Assembly: GCA_016463095.1 (NCBI GenBank) | Contig: JAEMSA010000007.1 | Span: 1 to 42,137 of the forward strand | Direction of reading: 5' to 3' | Origin: Candidatus Nanopelagicales bacterium | Lineage (GTDB): Bacteria > Actinomycetota > Actinomycetes > S36-B12 > UBA5976 | Length of the DNA: 42,137 nt | Shown: in pieces, positions 1 through 10,253 of the stretch | How the letters are laid out: every line of letters starts with the position of its first letter | How positions within the stretch are numbered: position 1 is the stretch's first letter | Program-made: the position numbers and the translations under genes | The notes under the pieces: generated by a model | The model's input: only the letters and a program-made list of their open reading frames with translations | Databases searched by the model: none | What the model was told of the DNA's origin: nothing

Positions 1-1830
1 TAATAATATTAAGTGAATAAAGAAAATAACTACTTGGGAAACCCCCACAGCAGTAGCAGCAGCAGGAGCGGGAACACCTGATTTGTTTAGGAAACGAATA
101 TTTACTGCCACCGAACCAAGAGTTGGGGGAGTAACCAACGTCGCAAAAGATGCTGCCAACTGGGCTTGAAGTGTTCTAACTCTATTAACTTTGGTAGGAA
201 TGAAAGCCAAAAGTAAAGCGGTTGCCGCAAAGTAAGTTAGAGACGAGCCAACTAAAGCCACCAAAGCCCAACGCCACTGTGCGGTGGAAATTAATTCATT
301 AATACTTATTTGACTGAATTGAGGGACTAATACATACAACGCAATAACTGAAGCAATGGCCAAAAGGACACTTTGCCAATTAATACGTTGGAATTGAATT
401 GGTTGAATCTCAGCACTTGGGGTTAGCTCTCCCAGAGATTTTCTTAACCCACGTAGCAATTCTCGATCCGATTTTAAATATTCACGCGTCTTTCGACTCA
501 TTACCACACTTTGAATTGCAGGAATAATTCTAATTAACTCTTTAGTCGAGAAGACTAACTTTGCCACCGAAACAGTTTCTGTAACCGAGGAACTGCGGGC
601 AGCTGTTACTAATGCTTCAGCTAGATCTACTCTTAGTTGCAACTCTGTTGCACCGATTGTTCCGGAGTGAACACCTGTAAACGTAATTTCACCAGATTGT
701 GTTACATAAATATTTTCAGATGAAAGAGATCTATGTGCAATATCAGCGTCATGAATGGTTTTTACACCTTGTAAGAATTTTTTGATTTGCTCCATATTTA
801 ACTGGGTATCTTTTGCTTTAAGATCAGCAAAAGTGGAACCGTCAAGATTTGCTAGTGCAATTAATATAGAATCAGGTTCAATTTCGCGTACAAGTTGTAC
901 CTCAGGTACACGTATTCCTGTGGCAGATATGGCATAAGACAAAAGGGCAGTTCTTTCAATTCTGCGCCTAATACTCATTCCTCTAAAATCACCAGAAGTC
1001 TTAATTGTTAAACCACGCCACCAAGAACTAATTACTCCAGATCCTTGAAGTTCCCAGTCAAACACCCACACATTTAATTGCTCACCAGTTTTTAAATTGA
1101 CACTGTAAATTCTGCCTTCTGAAGTTTCCAAAAGTAAATCAATTTTTTCAACACTTAAACCACTTGAAGTAAGGGCCTCAGTTATTTTTTCAACAGAGGC
1201 TCTATTTATGGGTGTGCCTAGGCTGTAACGAACTGTTAAACCAATTGTCCAGCCAAGTAAAATATTTACGATTTGGGCAACAATTGTAGTTTGCCCAGCA
1301 ACCAATGACACAAAAGATAACGCAATAACAGAAATAGTGGCAACTGCTCCAATTTTGCCACGATCAAAGATGCGCGCAATAACCAAAAATGCAATCAAGC
1401 CTGCTATCAATGGATCGAGTGGAGTTATTCCCGCAGTTTGAGTTCCACCAGTTAAAGCAAGCAATAATCGTGGAGAATTACTTTCAACTATAAGAATAGA
1501 AAGAGAAACTAAAGCAAGTACCGCTAATCCAGCAGCTAATAAGGCATCAACTAATTGTCGGGCGCGACCTCGAACTACCAATGAAATACCCACCAAGACA
1601 GGAACAAATATTATTGCCGTGGCACCAATTGTGTTAATTGCAAATAAAACAAAACTTGGTAATACCCGAGTAGCGGTGGTTAAATCAGCATCGATTCCTG
1701 CTGTGGTTTGAGCTGCCAGTGTTCCAATTAAGGTAACCAGCAAAGTAATGCCCAGCGAAACAAGAAGTGAGACCAAGTCTCGGGGGCGTCGCGCGGCTCT
1801 TCTAGTAGGCCTATTTGTTGCAATATTCAT
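1..1830 (-). CDS. Flippase-like multi-pass membrane protein with internal pseudokinase domain (partial, C-terminus off window)
   Basis: I translated the reverse strand from the ATG at 1830-1828 to the window edge: 610 codons, open throughout. An in-frame TAG directly precedes the ATG, so this is the first possible start, and GGAG lies 3 nt upstream. Residues about 20-200 hold several hydrophobic helices. Residues about 205-470 resemble an ABC1/aminoglycoside-type kinase fold, with a catalytic-loop-like AHRSLSSENI at residues 365-374. The Asp of the HRD motif is Ser (S368) and no DFG is visible, so phosphotransfer is unlikely. From about residue 505 membrane helices resume, resembling the lysylphosphatidylglycerol synthase transmembrane (UPF0104) family that moves or modifies lipid-linked substrates. 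The substrate is unknown. It diverges from adnA with 75 bp between starts. Confidence 0.75.
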   Translation of the reverse strand, partial: MNIATNRPTRRAARRPRDLVSLLVSLGITLLVTLIGTLAAQTTAGIDADLTTATRVLPSFVLFAINTIGATAIIFVPVLVGISLVVRGRARQLVDALLAAGLAVLALVSLSILIVESNSPRLLLALTGGTQTAGITPLDPLIAGLIAFLVIARIFDRGKIGAVATISVIALSFVSLVAGQTTIVAQIVNILLGWTIGLTVRYSLGTPINRASVEKITEALTSSGLSVEKIDLLLETSEGRIYSVNLKTGEQLNVWVFDWELQGSGVISSWWRGLTIKTSGDFRGMSIRRRIERTALLSYAISATGIRVPEVQLVREIEPDSILIALANLDGSTFADLKAKDTQLNMEQIKKFLQGVKTIHDADIAHRSLSSENIYVTQSGEITFTGVHSGTIGATELQLRVDLAEALVTAARSSSVTETVSVAKLVFSTKELIRIIPAIQSVVMSRKTREYLKSDRELLRGLRKSLGELTPSAEIQPIQFQRINWQSVLLAIASVIALYVLVPQFSQISINELISTAQWRWALVALVGSSLTYFAATALLLAFIPTKVNRVRTLQAQLAASFATLVTPPTLGSVAVNIRFLNKSGVPAPAAATAVGVSQVVIFFIHLILL

Positions 1831-1905
1831 CTACTCCATCGTCCCATTACCTCAACATTTTCACCTGACCAGACACTTGTCGTAGGTCAATGATGAAGTA
1901 GTCAT

Positions 1906-4900
1906 ATGGCATTAATCGGAATCCCTGAAATCACCCTGGAAAAGACTGCCCTACCTTTCATTGAAAAACCTATTTTTGATTCTCAACAACACAAGATTTT
2001 GGAACACGATTCGGGATCCTTACTAGTTACTGGTACAGCGGGAACAGGTAAAACTACTTTGTTGGCAGAAGCCGTTGTTAACAAAGTATTGAATGGAATT
2101 AATTCAGATAAGATTATTATTTTTTGTTTTTCAAGACATTCAGCTAGAGCGATGCGAAAATATTTGGCAAGAAGATTACCTGATTACTCCATACCCCAAG
2201 TTGCAACATTTCATTCATTTACTCATTCAGTTATGCAAGCTGCTTACAATCAAGGTTTAGTTGTAGAAAATTATGCATTTTCGCCACTGAGATTATTATC
2301 GGGTCCTGAACAAGAAGTGATGATCAATGAATTGATAAAAGGAACTATTGAAGATAATTCAATAAATTGGCCGCCAAATTTAATTGGTGCTTTAAAAACA
2401 AAAGGTTTTGTTAGACAAGTTAGAAATTTACTTGCTCGCATGCGATCTTTAGGGATGGATCCAGAACAACTAATTGATATTGGGATTAAGCACGAAAATG
2501 AGAACTGGGTTGCTTTAGGTAATTTCGCAGAAATGTATTTAGATAATTTAGATTCATCAGAAACTACTGATTATGGTGAACTTGTTCACAGAGTAAATTT
2601 ATTATTACTTCGACTAAAAAGTTTAGAGGAGTTAAATATCAAGTTTACGCATTTTTTTGTTGACGAATATCAAGACATTGATCCTGCGCAAGTTAGATTA
2701 TTAAAATCTTTAGTCAGACCCAATAAATTCCTAATTGCCGCAGGAGATAAAGCCCAAAGTATTTACCAATTTCGGGGGGCAGACTTTGAAGCACTAGAAA
2801 GATTTGGTAAAGATTTTGGGGATAGCAAGAAAATTGAATTAGATTACAATTACCGACAGATTCAAGCCATTGATTTACAAGTTAATACCTATGACTCAAC
2901 TAATGCTCAAAGTTTTCACATCGCTAATGAAATTAGAAGATTTAAACAAGAAAATACAGAAACTAAGTGGTCTGATATTTTAGTTATTGTTAGAAATGCT
3001 AATTCAATTAATTCAATAAATCGTGCACTAACTAATTATACGATACCTGTAAGTGTGCAATCAGATGATTTACCTCTTTCACAAGATCCTGCCGCACGAG
3101 TACTGCTTGATTGTTTGAACATTTCTAGCCAATTAGCGCTGGGAAATAATGATCCAAGTAATAGTGAAGTGATAAGAGATTTACTTAGAGGACCCCTAAT
3201 AAATGCCTCCCCATTTGAATTAAGGGAAACTTCCAGACTGCTTCGAAAAAGATCAAGGGAAAATGATGAACATCCTTTGAATTCTGATCAAGCTTTATAT
3301 AGAGCAGTAATTGACCCTAAATATTTGTTAGATATCCCAAGTGAAATATCACAAGGGGTAAGAAAATTAGGGGCAATCTTATTTAGTGCTCGAGATTTGA
3401 TTAAGCAAAAAACTCGAGTGGAAGTAGTGATGTGGAGTATTTGGAATTTAGAAATAAGTGAATCAAACATAAAAATGTTTGATGTAACCGACTCAGAATA
3501 TACGTGGAGTAAGACTTTACAAAATAATGCATTACGAGGTGGGATTGAAGGCAGAAAAGCTGATAAAGATCTAGATTCTATTTTAGCTTTATTTGATGCT
3601 GCTTCTCGAGATGACGAGCGAACTTTGGGAACTCGCGGAGTGATTAATTTTTTAAATGATTTAGGTATGCAAGCTTTTCAAGCTGAAACATTAGCGCAAA
3701 AACCAATTGAAGATGATCGAGTTCAAATTGTTACAGCACACAAGTCCAAGGGCTTAGAAGCAAGATTTGTGATTATTCCTGATGTGCAGGCAGATATTTG
3801 GCCTTCAGCACGATTAAGAAACAACTTATTAGAAGTTGAAAGACTTGGTTACGAAACCGTTGTTAGATCACCAAGTAGAAGTGAAATTATTGCAGAAGAT
3901 ATAAGACTTTTCGAGGTAGCTAAATCAAGGGCTCGTCAAAAATTATTAGTTAGTGCCATAAAAAGTGAATTCTCAGATAGTGGTGAACCTTCTGTTTTGT
4001 TAACAAAATTGGGGGCAGCAGAGATAAATCATGTTTCAGGGTTTCCCACAAAAGCTCTATCTTTAACTTCACTTGTTGCAGAAATCAGAAAATTTGGCCA
4101 AAGTGAAACAATAGATCCAAATTTCAAAAAAGCTTTAGCAAAAAGATTAAATAACATAAGCAAAACTAAAGATGCCTTTGGAAGAGAAATTAGTCAGGCT
4201 GCCGATCCACAAAATTGGTGGGCCACCATCAAACCCCAAGCAAGTAAAATCAAATTAGCTCCAGATGATCAACCGGTGGCTTTGTCAGGATCGGGTTTGG
4301 CCACTTTAAGAGACTGCGGCCTGAAGTGGTTTTTGGAAAAAAAAGCTGGTGCAAATATTCCTCGCCAAAATTCGGCAAGTATCGGCTCATTGGTTCACGC
4401 TTTGGCGCAAGGTTTAAGTGATGAAGTCATTGAACCTAATTTTGAATCATTGAAAGAGAAACTTGATCAGATATGGCCGCAATTAACATTTGATGCGCCA
4501 TGGCTTGCTAAGCGTTCATATGACGAAACTTTAGAGATCGTGATGAATTTACTTTCTTGGCACACCAAGAGAAAAGATCGTAAAGTAGTTGGATCAGAAG
4601 TTTATTTCTCGCTCAATCTTGCACCAGATGAAGAAAATCCTCAAGATGTGGTCAGAATTAGTGGATATATAGACAGATTAGAAGCAGAAATCGAAGACGA
4701 AAAGCAATTACACATCATTGACTTCAAAACTTCAAATCATACTTTATCTAAAGACCAAGCTAAGGTTGATCCTCAATTAGGAGTTTATCGACTTGCTGTT
4801 GAACAAAATGGGTTAAAAATTGATACCACAGAGGAAAGCGTGGATGCAAGTGCCAGTTTAGTTTATTTAAAACATATGCAAAAAAATGGAGTTAAAGAAT

Positions 4901-5067
4901 TAGCAACTGAAAGCATTACAGATAATGGAATCCTAGAAGTGTTAAAAGATTCATTTAGAAAAATCAAAAATGAAGAATTTACTGCCAAAGTTTCCCCACT
5001 ATGTAGATATTGTCAATTTACGCGAATGTGTCCTGCTCAACCAGAAGGCAAAGGGATTGTGCAATGA
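1906..5067 (+). CDS. adnA: AdnA subunit of the AdnAB helicase-nuclease
   Basis: 1053-residue UvrD-like helicase fused to a RecB-type nuclease. AdnAB is the actinobacterial machine that resects double-strand breaks in place of RecBCD. Visible motifs in order: Walker A GTAGTGKTTLL (about 43-53), FVDEYQD (motif II), GDKAQSIYQFRGA (motif III), VTAHKSKGLE (motif V) and a motif VI reading VAKSRAR rather than the usual VALTRAR. The C-terminal nuclease has D939-F-K941, and four cysteines (C804, C1033, C1036, C1042) fit the AddB/AdnA-style iron-sulfur clasp. The stop overlaps the adnB start as ATGA. AdnA rather than AdnB is assigned from the Fe-S cysteines and from being first in the pair, as in mycobacteria. 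Confidence 0.9.
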   Translation: MALIGIPEITLEKTALPFIEKPIFDSQQHKILEHDSGSLLVTGTAGTGKTTLLAEAVVNKVLNGINSDKIIIFCFSRHSARAMRKYLARRLPDYSIPQVATFHSFTHSVMQAAYNQGLVVENYAFSPLRLLSGPEQEVMINELIKGTIEDNSINWPPNLIGALKTKGFVRQVRNLLARMRSLGMDPEQLIDIGIKHENENWVALGNFAEMYLDNLDSSETTDYGELVHRVNLLLLRLKSLEELNIKFTHFFVDEYQDIDPAQVRLLKSLVRPNKFLIAAGDKAQSIYQFRGADFEALERFGKDFGDSKKIELDYNYRQIQAIDLQVNTYDSTNAQSFHIANEIRRFKQENTETKWSDILVIVRNANSINSINRALTNYTIPVSVQSDDLPLSQDPAARVLLDCLNISSQLALGNNDPSNSEVIRDLLRGPLINASPFELRETSRLLRKRSRENDEHPLNSDQALYRAVIDPKYLLDIPSEISQGVRKLGAILFSARDLIKQKTRVEVVMWSIWNLEISESNIKMFDVTDSEYTWSKTLQNNALRGGIEGRKADKDLDSILALFDAASRDDERTLGTRGVINFLNDLGMQAFQAETLAQKPIEDDRVQIVTAHKSKGLEARFVIIPDVQADIWPSARLRNNLLEVERLGYETVVRSPSRSEIIAEDIRLFEVAKSRARQKLLVSAIKSEFSDSGEPSVLLTKLGAAEINHVSGFPTKALSLTSLVAEIRKFGQSETIDPNFKKALAKRLNNISKTKDAFGREISQAADPQNWWATIKPQASKIKLAPDDQPVALSGSGLATLRDCGLKWFLEKKAGANIPRQNSASIGSLVHALAQGLSDEVIEPNFESLKEKLDQIWPQLTFDAPWLAKRSYDETLEIVMNLLSWHTKRKDRKVVGSEVYFSLNLAPDEENPQDVVRISGYIDRLEAEIEDEKQLHIIDFKTSNHTLSKDQAKVDPQLGVYRLAVEQNGLKIDTTEESVDASASLVYLKHMQKNGVKELATESITDNGILEVLKDSFRKIKNEEFTAKVSPLCRYCQFTRMCPAQPEGKGIVQ

Positions 5068-8000
5068 GATCAGAAACCAAAATGAACTTAACTCCAGAAC
5101 AAATTACAGCGATAACAGCACCGCTGGAACCTGCTTTAGTTATTGCTGGTGCAGGAACTGGGAAAACCAGTGTGATGGCAGAAAGAGTCCTCTGGCTGGT
5201 CGAAGCCGCAAAAATTGATCCGGCAGAAATTTTAGGATTAACTTTTACTAACAAAGCAGCTCAGGAATTAAGAATAAGGGTCCGGGAAACCTTAAGTAAG
5301 AGTGAAAAATACCAGGATTCTTATCAATTAGTAGAACCTAACGTTTCTACCTACCACGCTTTTGCCCTACAAATATTAAATGATCATGGATTACTAATTG
5401 GTGTGGAATCTGAATTAAAACCAATCAATGAAACCACCAGAGTTACGTTGGCCTTTAAGACAGTGCTAAATACAAAGTCAAGTCTGGCGAATTTAGAAAA
5501 ATCACCAAGATATATAGCAAAACAATTATTGTTGCTCGATAATCAAATGGCTGAGCATGATTTAGAAAATGAATCATTAGCCAAATATTCCGATTTATTA
5601 CTTGCAAAAATTTTGGCTACTAGATCTCGACAAGATATGCGAGATTTAGAAACAGTTACCCGAGCCAGAATCGAATTAGCAAAATTGGTTATTGAATTTC
5701 GCGAATTAAAAAGAGATGAAGGCATAGTCGATTTTGCAGACCAAATGCGATTTGCTTTAAAATTAGTAAGAACGCATCCAGAAATTGTGGAGCAATTAAG
5801 GATTCAATACAAGGCGGTACTGCTTGATGAATACCAAGATACGTCAGTGATTCAAAGGTTTCTTCTTTCTGAAATTTTTAGTAAAGGCCATCCAGTCACT
5901 GCAGTAGGAGATCCACTGCAGGCAATTTATGGTTGGCGGGGAGCTTCAGTTTCAAATATTGACAATTTTGTGCACCATTTCCCACAAGCAGATGCTCAAC
6001 CTGCACGCAAGTATCCCTTGACTTCTAATTTTCGAAGTGGGCAAAAAATACTAAATCACGCCAATCAAGTGTCCCAAGACTTAAGAGAAATTCATTCAGC
6101 AATTGATTCACTGGTGGCAGGTAAATCGACTAATAGTGAGGTCAATATTAGTTTACATTCAACTTGGAATGAAGAAATAGAAAGTATTACAAATCAAATA
6201 AAAGAATTAGTCACTGATCGGGGAATAAATCCTGAAAAAATTGCAGTACTAAGTAGAAATGGTAAAGAGCTCTTATCAATTTACGATTTATTGATCAAGA
6301 AAAAAATCCCTGCCACTTTCGCAGGTAAAAGAGATTTAGTAGACATACCTGAAGTAAGTGAAGCAATTTCTTACTTAAGACTCATGGATGACCCAACCCA
6401 TAATCCTTCATTGGTAAGAATATTGGCAGGTCCCAGATTTGAGATTGATCCAAAAGATTTAGCACTACTTTCTCTCAGAGCAAATGAACTAGTTAAAGAC
6501 CATAAATCTGATAACAAGAATAAATCTTTTGAACAAAGTTTATTGCAATCAGTTGATGGCACTGATGTAGCCGAATTGGCAGTTTTAGCTGATGCGCTTA
6601 ATAGCCCCGGAAATAGTGAATATGGGGTTGGAGTCAAAGAAAAATTTAATAAGTTACGAGTCGAATTAGAGAATTTAAGAAAACACATCACTGAACCTTT
6701 AAGCGACATAATTTATCGCATTATTAATCAAACTGGTTTACTAATCGAAGTTTTAGCTAGTGATCAGATGATGACCGAGAGTAGGTATGAAGCACTAATG
6801 AGCTTGCAAGATTTAGCTGAGTCATTTGATCAAGGTTCTCCACACGGAGTGGTGAGAGAGTTCTTAGCTTGGTTGGACGAAGCAGATGAATTAGAAAGCA
6901 CAATCGAATTTGCCCCAACTGCTATGAAAAACGCGGTCTCGCTAATGACAATCCACGGGGCTAAAGGTTTGGAATTTCCCGTGGTGTTTATTCCAGCGGT
7001 GTGTGAGAACGTATTCCCGCATAATAGGTCTTCCATCTGGCTTAAGAAACCAGAATTAATTCCTTATGAATTAAGAGCCGATGCCAGTTCATTGCCTGGA
7101 GGATTCAAAACCGAAACTAAAGAATATGAATCTTATGTTGAGAGTTGCAAAGATTATGCTGAATTAGAAGAAAGAAGATTAATGTATGTGGCTTTAACCA
7201 GGGCTGAAAATGAACTATATGTTTCAGGTCATTGGTGGGGACCAACCCAGAAAAAAGTACGAGGGCCCTCAAAATATTTAATGCAATTAAAAGAAGTTAT
7301 AGAACAAGGACATGGCAAAGTCATCCAATGGGTTGAAAACACTAACGAAGAAAATCCCACTTTGGATGAAATTATTCCAGCAATTTGGCCTCCCCAAAGT
7401 AATCAATTAGCTAGAAATCTAAGATTAGACTTTGCTACTTTAGTTGAAAATCCAATTGAAGTTGATGAAACCCAACTTACTTTATTGCAAAAACAATCCC
7501 TAGAAAATTGGGATAAAGATATTGAGTCATTGATCAAGGAACTAACAAGTGAAAAATTAATTAAGAAAAGTGTGGCAATTCCTGACACACTTAATGTCAC
7601 CAAGACCATTAAATTAATGCGGGAACCAACCGAATTTGCTCAACAATTAGTACGGCCAATGCCAACTAAACCTATTGATCAGGCTCGTCGAGGAACTCAA
7701 TTCCATTTCTGGATCGAAAAACATTTTGCAATGCCAGCATTATTAGACTCCCTTGATCTTCCTGGAGCGGCCGATGAAAAATTGATAACCGATAGCCAGC
7801 TTGAAACTATGAAGAACGCATTTTTAAATTCCCCATGGGCAAATAAGACACCAAAGGCCTTGGAGTGGCCTTTTGATTTATCAATAGGCGGTAGATCATT
7901 GCGGGGTCGCATTGATGCTGTTTTTGAAACAGAAAATGGAATTGAATTGATTGATTGGAAAACAGGGGTAATCGGGAAATCAGATGACTTGCAACTTGCT

Positions 8001-8144
8001 TGGTATAGATTTGCTTGGTGGAAAATGACCAATACACCTCTTGAGAAAATAACTGCCGCTTTTGTTTATGTGCCAAGTATGGAGATCTCAAGACCCAAAG
8101 AATTACTTGAACCCCATATTTTACTTGAGAGCATTTCAGGCTAA
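5064..8144 (+). CDS. adnB: AdnB subunit of the AdnAB helicase-nuclease
   Basis: 1026 residues from the ATG at 5064, which overlaps the adnA stop (ATGA); an upstream in-frame extension lies inside adnA and is unlikely. It is the second UvrD-like motor of the pair and works as a heterodimer with AdnA on DNA ends. Motifs: Walker A GAGTGKTSVMAE, TFTNKAAQE (Ia), LLDEYQDTS (II), GDPLQAIYGWRGAS (III), LTSNFRS (IV), MTIHGAKGLEFPVVF (V) and YVALTRAENELY (VI). All are intact, so this should be an active translocase. The C-terminal RecB-like nuclease shows GRIDAVF followed by I963-D964-W-K966-T-G. No Fe-S cysteine set is seen, unlike AdnA. Translational coupling suggests equal synthesis of the two subunits. 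Confidence 0.92.
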   Translation: MRSETKMNLTPEQITAITAPLEPALVIAGAGTGKTSVMAERVLWLVEAAKIDPAEILGLTFTNKAAQELRIRVRETLSKSEKYQDSYQLVEPNVSTYHAFALQILNDHGLLIGVESELKPINETTRVTLAFKTVLNTKSSLANLEKSPRYIAKQLLLLDNQMAEHDLENESLAKYSDLLLAKILATRSRQDMRDLETVTRARIELAKLVIEFRELKRDEGIVDFADQMRFALKLVRTHPEIVEQLRIQYKAVLLDEYQDTSVIQRFLLSEIFSKGHPVTAVGDPLQAIYGWRGASVSNIDNFVHHFPQADAQPARKYPLTSNFRSGQKILNHANQVSQDLREIHSAIDSLVAGKSTNSEVNISLHSTWNEEIESITNQIKELVTDRGINPEKIAVLSRNGKELLSIYDLLIKKKIPATFAGKRDLVDIPEVSEAISYLRLMDDPTHNPSLVRILAGPRFEIDPKDLALLSLRANELVKDHKSDNKNKSFEQSLLQSVDGTDVAELAVLADALNSPGNSEYGVGVKEKFNKLRVELENLRKHITEPLSDIIYRIINQTGLLIEVLASDQMMTESRYEALMSLQDLAESFDQGSPHGVVREFLAWLDEADELESTIEFAPTAMKNAVSLMTIHGAKGLEFPVVFIPAVCENVFPHNRSSIWLKKPELIPYELRADASSLPGGFKTETKEYESYVESCKDYAELEERRLMYVALTRAENELYVSGHWWGPTQKKVRGPSKYLMQLKEVIEQGHGKVIQWVENTNEENPTLDEIIPAIWPPQSNQLARNLRLDFATLVENPIEVDETQLTLLQKQSLENWDKDIESLIKELTSEKLIKKSVAIPDTLNVTKTIKLMREPTEFAQQLVRPMPTKPIDQARRGTQFHFWIEKHFAMPALLDSLDLPGAADEKLITDSQLETMKNAFLNSPWANKTPKALEWPFDLSIGGRSLRGRIDAVFETENGIELIDWKTGVIGKSDDLQLAWYRFAWWKMTNTPLEKITAAFVYVPSMEISRPKELLEPHILLESISG

Positions 8145-8192
8145 AAGACGCTCTATTTTGTGTTCAAATTACTAACGTGAGAGGATTAAAAC

Positions 8193-8432
8193 ATGGCTCA
8201 ATTAACAATGTATTCAACTCAATGGTGCGGCTATTGCCAAAGACTAAAAGCGCAATTAGGTCGTGAAGGAATTACTTACACTGAAATTGATATTGAACAT
8301 GATGCAGAAGCAGCAGCACTAGTTGAAAAAGTGAACGGTGGAAATAGAACTGTTCCAACTGTTGTATATGAAGATGGCACTGCGGTTACAAATCCTTCCC
8401 TGGGACAGGTGAAAGAGAAGCTAGGACTTTAA
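8193..8432 (+). CDS. mrx1: Mycoredoxin-1-like glutaredoxin
   Basis: 79-residue thioredoxin-fold protein with the active site WCGYCQRLK (Cys11, Cys14) and the cis-Pro/substrate-binding stretch NRTVPTVVYEDG. In actinobacteria this family reduces mycothiol mixed disulfides, acting in the cytoplasm with mycothiol and mycothione reductase; the biochemical role here is inferred from the family and position. A good ribosome-binding sequence (GAGAGGA) lies 6 nt before the ATG. It sits 48 bp after adnB and 1 bp before uvrD2, the same position as the mycoredoxin next to uvrD2 in Mycobacterium. The 48-bp gap could hold a separate promoter. Confidence 0.9.
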   Translation: MAQLTMYSTQWCGYCQRLKAQLGREGITYTEIDIEHDAEAAALVEKVNGGNRTVPTVVYEDGTAVTNPSLGQVKEKLGL

Positions 8433-8433
8433 A

Positions 8434-10245
8434 ATGCCTGGCCAACGCCAAACACTTGATTCATTAGATACGGCTCAACGCGCTGTTGTTGAAGCATTAG
8501 AAGGCCCAGTTGTTATTTATGCAGGTGCAGGTAGTGGTAAAACTCGAGCAATAACTCACCGGATAGCTCATGGCTGTAATCAAAAAATTTATGAACCTCA
8601 AAAAGTTTTGGCTGTAACTTTCACAACTCGAGCAGCAGATGAAATGGCTTTAAGACTTTCTGCTTTAGGAATTAGAAATGTGGCAACAAGAACTTTTCAC
8701 TCAGCAGCTTTACGGCAACTGAAGTATTTTTGGCCCAAAGCAATTGGTGGAGAAACACCCAAGGTTATTGAAAACAAGTTTAAAGTTTTATCCGCAGCAT
8801 TGGATAAAACAAGCTTAAGTAATTCCAAAAGTTCAATTCGGGAATATTTATCGATAATCGAAAGTGCCAAAACCAATAGGCTTGAGCCCGACTCATTAAC
8901 TAATCTTGATCACGCAACTGCTTACCAGGCCTATCTGGATTTCACCAATAAAAATAACATCATTGATTTTGAAGACGTACTTCTTTTACTCGTGGCAATA
9001 CTAGAAGATAGTGAAGATTTCGCTGATGAGGTTCACCAAAATTATCAATGGCTTACCGTTGATGAGTATCAAGACGTTAACCCTTTGCAACAAAGATTGT
9101 TAGAACTTTGGTTAGGTGAAAATAGAAATATTTGTGTGGTGGGAGATTCTGCTCAAACAATTTATAGTTTTGCTGGCGCATCGAGTAAACCATTAGAAGA
9201 TTTCACAAAGAAATATGAAGATGCGTCAGTATTCAGGTTAAATAGAAATTATCGCTCAAAGCCTGAGATTATTGAATACGCCAATAAATTATTAGTGCAA
9301 ATGCCCAGCTCTTCAGCCAGTGTGGGTTCACTTATGTCCACCAAAGAGGCCGGAGAAAAAGTTGCCGTCTTACCTTTTGTAAATGATTCTGCTGAGGCTG
9401 ACTGGATCGCACAAAGTATTGTGGATTTGCTGCAAGGGGGGCAAAAAGAAACTGACATTGTGGTGCTGGCTCGAATTAATTCCCAACTTGAATTAGTGGC
9501 CGCAGCTCTGGAAGAGCGCGGAGTTGATTTTTGGCTTCAGACAGGTGAGAGATACAGCATAAAAAATAGGTTGGAACCAAGAATTACTTTGGCAACCATT
9601 CATGCCACTAAAGGTTTGGAATGGGAAAACGTTTTCATAATGGGAGCAAGTGATGGACTTTTGCCTTATGTGCAAGCAGACTCAGATGAAGAAATAGCAG
9701 AAGAATTAAGACTTTTCTACGTCGCAATTACTAGAGCAAAAGAAAAATTATTTATAACTTGGGCAAGAAGCAGAGATACTGGGGGAAAAGACAGAATAAA
9801 GTCAAGGTTTTTGACCAAAATTGATACCGATACTTTAACAAAAGCTAACGATGAAACTGAATTTGCTCCTTCTAAACAAAGACATAACTACAAAAAAGAA
9901 CTCATGCGTTGCACGATCTGCGATAAAGCACTGGTCAGCGCAACTGAAGTTATTTTACAAAGATGCAAAATTTGTCCTAGCCCAACTCCTAAAGAATATT
10001 TGTCTGCTGGTTTGGAATGGAGATCAAACCAGGCCATCATGGATGACATCCCTGAATTTCTAGTCTTAAGTAATGCTGCGCTGGAAGCATTCGTCGATGC
10101 ACTTTATTCCGCAAAAAGCGAGGAAGCTTGCATTCTTATTCCCGGGGTTGGGGTTGAAAAGTGTGCCAAATATTTTGAAGAACTTGCAACAGTCCTTGCC
10201 GGAGTGAATCCAGCTGAACCCAAGTTGATTGATTTAAAACCATAA
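8434..10245 (+). CDS. uvrD2: ATP-dependent DNA helicase UvrD2
   Basis: 603-residue SF1A 3'-5' DNA helicase. Walker A is GAGSGKTRAITHRIA; TFTTRAADEM (Ia), TVDEYQDVNPLQ (II), GDSAQTIYSFAGAS (III), LNRNYRS (IV), TIHATKGLEWENVFIMG (V) and YVAITRAKEKLF (VI) follow in order. After the motor comes the tetracysteine module typical of actinobacterial UvrD2 (C493, C496, C511, C514; CxxC-x14-CxxC), then an HRDC-like C-terminus (about 530-600). At 603 residues it is somewhat shorter than the roughly 700 of mycobacterial UvrD2. The start is 1 nt after the mrx1 stop, so it is surely co-transcribed. The expected role is DNA unwinding in repair or replication. Confidence 0.92.
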   Translation: MPGQRQTLDSLDTAQRAVVEALEGPVVIYAGAGSGKTRAITHRIAHGCNQKIYEPQKVLAVTFTTRAADEMALRLSALGIRNVATRTFHSAALRQLKYFWPKAIGGETPKVIENKFKVLSAALDKTSLSNSKSSIREYLSIIESAKTNRLEPDSLTNLDHATAYQAYLDFTNKNNIIDFEDVLLLLVAILEDSEDFADEVHQNYQWLTVDEYQDVNPLQQRLLELWLGENRNICVVGDSAQTIYSFAGASSKPLEDFTKKYEDASVFRLNRNYRSKPEIIEYANKLLVQMPSSSASVGSLMSTKEAGEKVAVLPFVNDSAEADWIAQSIVDLLQGGQKETDIVVLARINSQLELVAAALEERGVDFWLQTGERYSIKNRLEPRITLATIHATKGLEWENVFIMGASDGLLPYVQADSDEEIAEELRLFYVAITRAKEKLFITWARSRDTGGKDRIKSRFLTKIDTDTLTKANDETEFAPSKQRHNYKKELMRCTICDKALVSATEVILQRCKICPSPTPKEYLSAGLEWRSNQAIMDDIPEFLVLSNAALEAFVDALYSAKSEEACILIPGVGVEKCAKYFEELATVLAGVNPAEPKLIDLKP

Positions 10246-10253
10246 ACCTCAGG

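Noticed and set aside
5010-5063. Upstream start for adnB
   Set aside because: It would overlap adnA by 58 bp; the ATGA overlap at 5064 is the usual coupling and gives the expected N-terminus.
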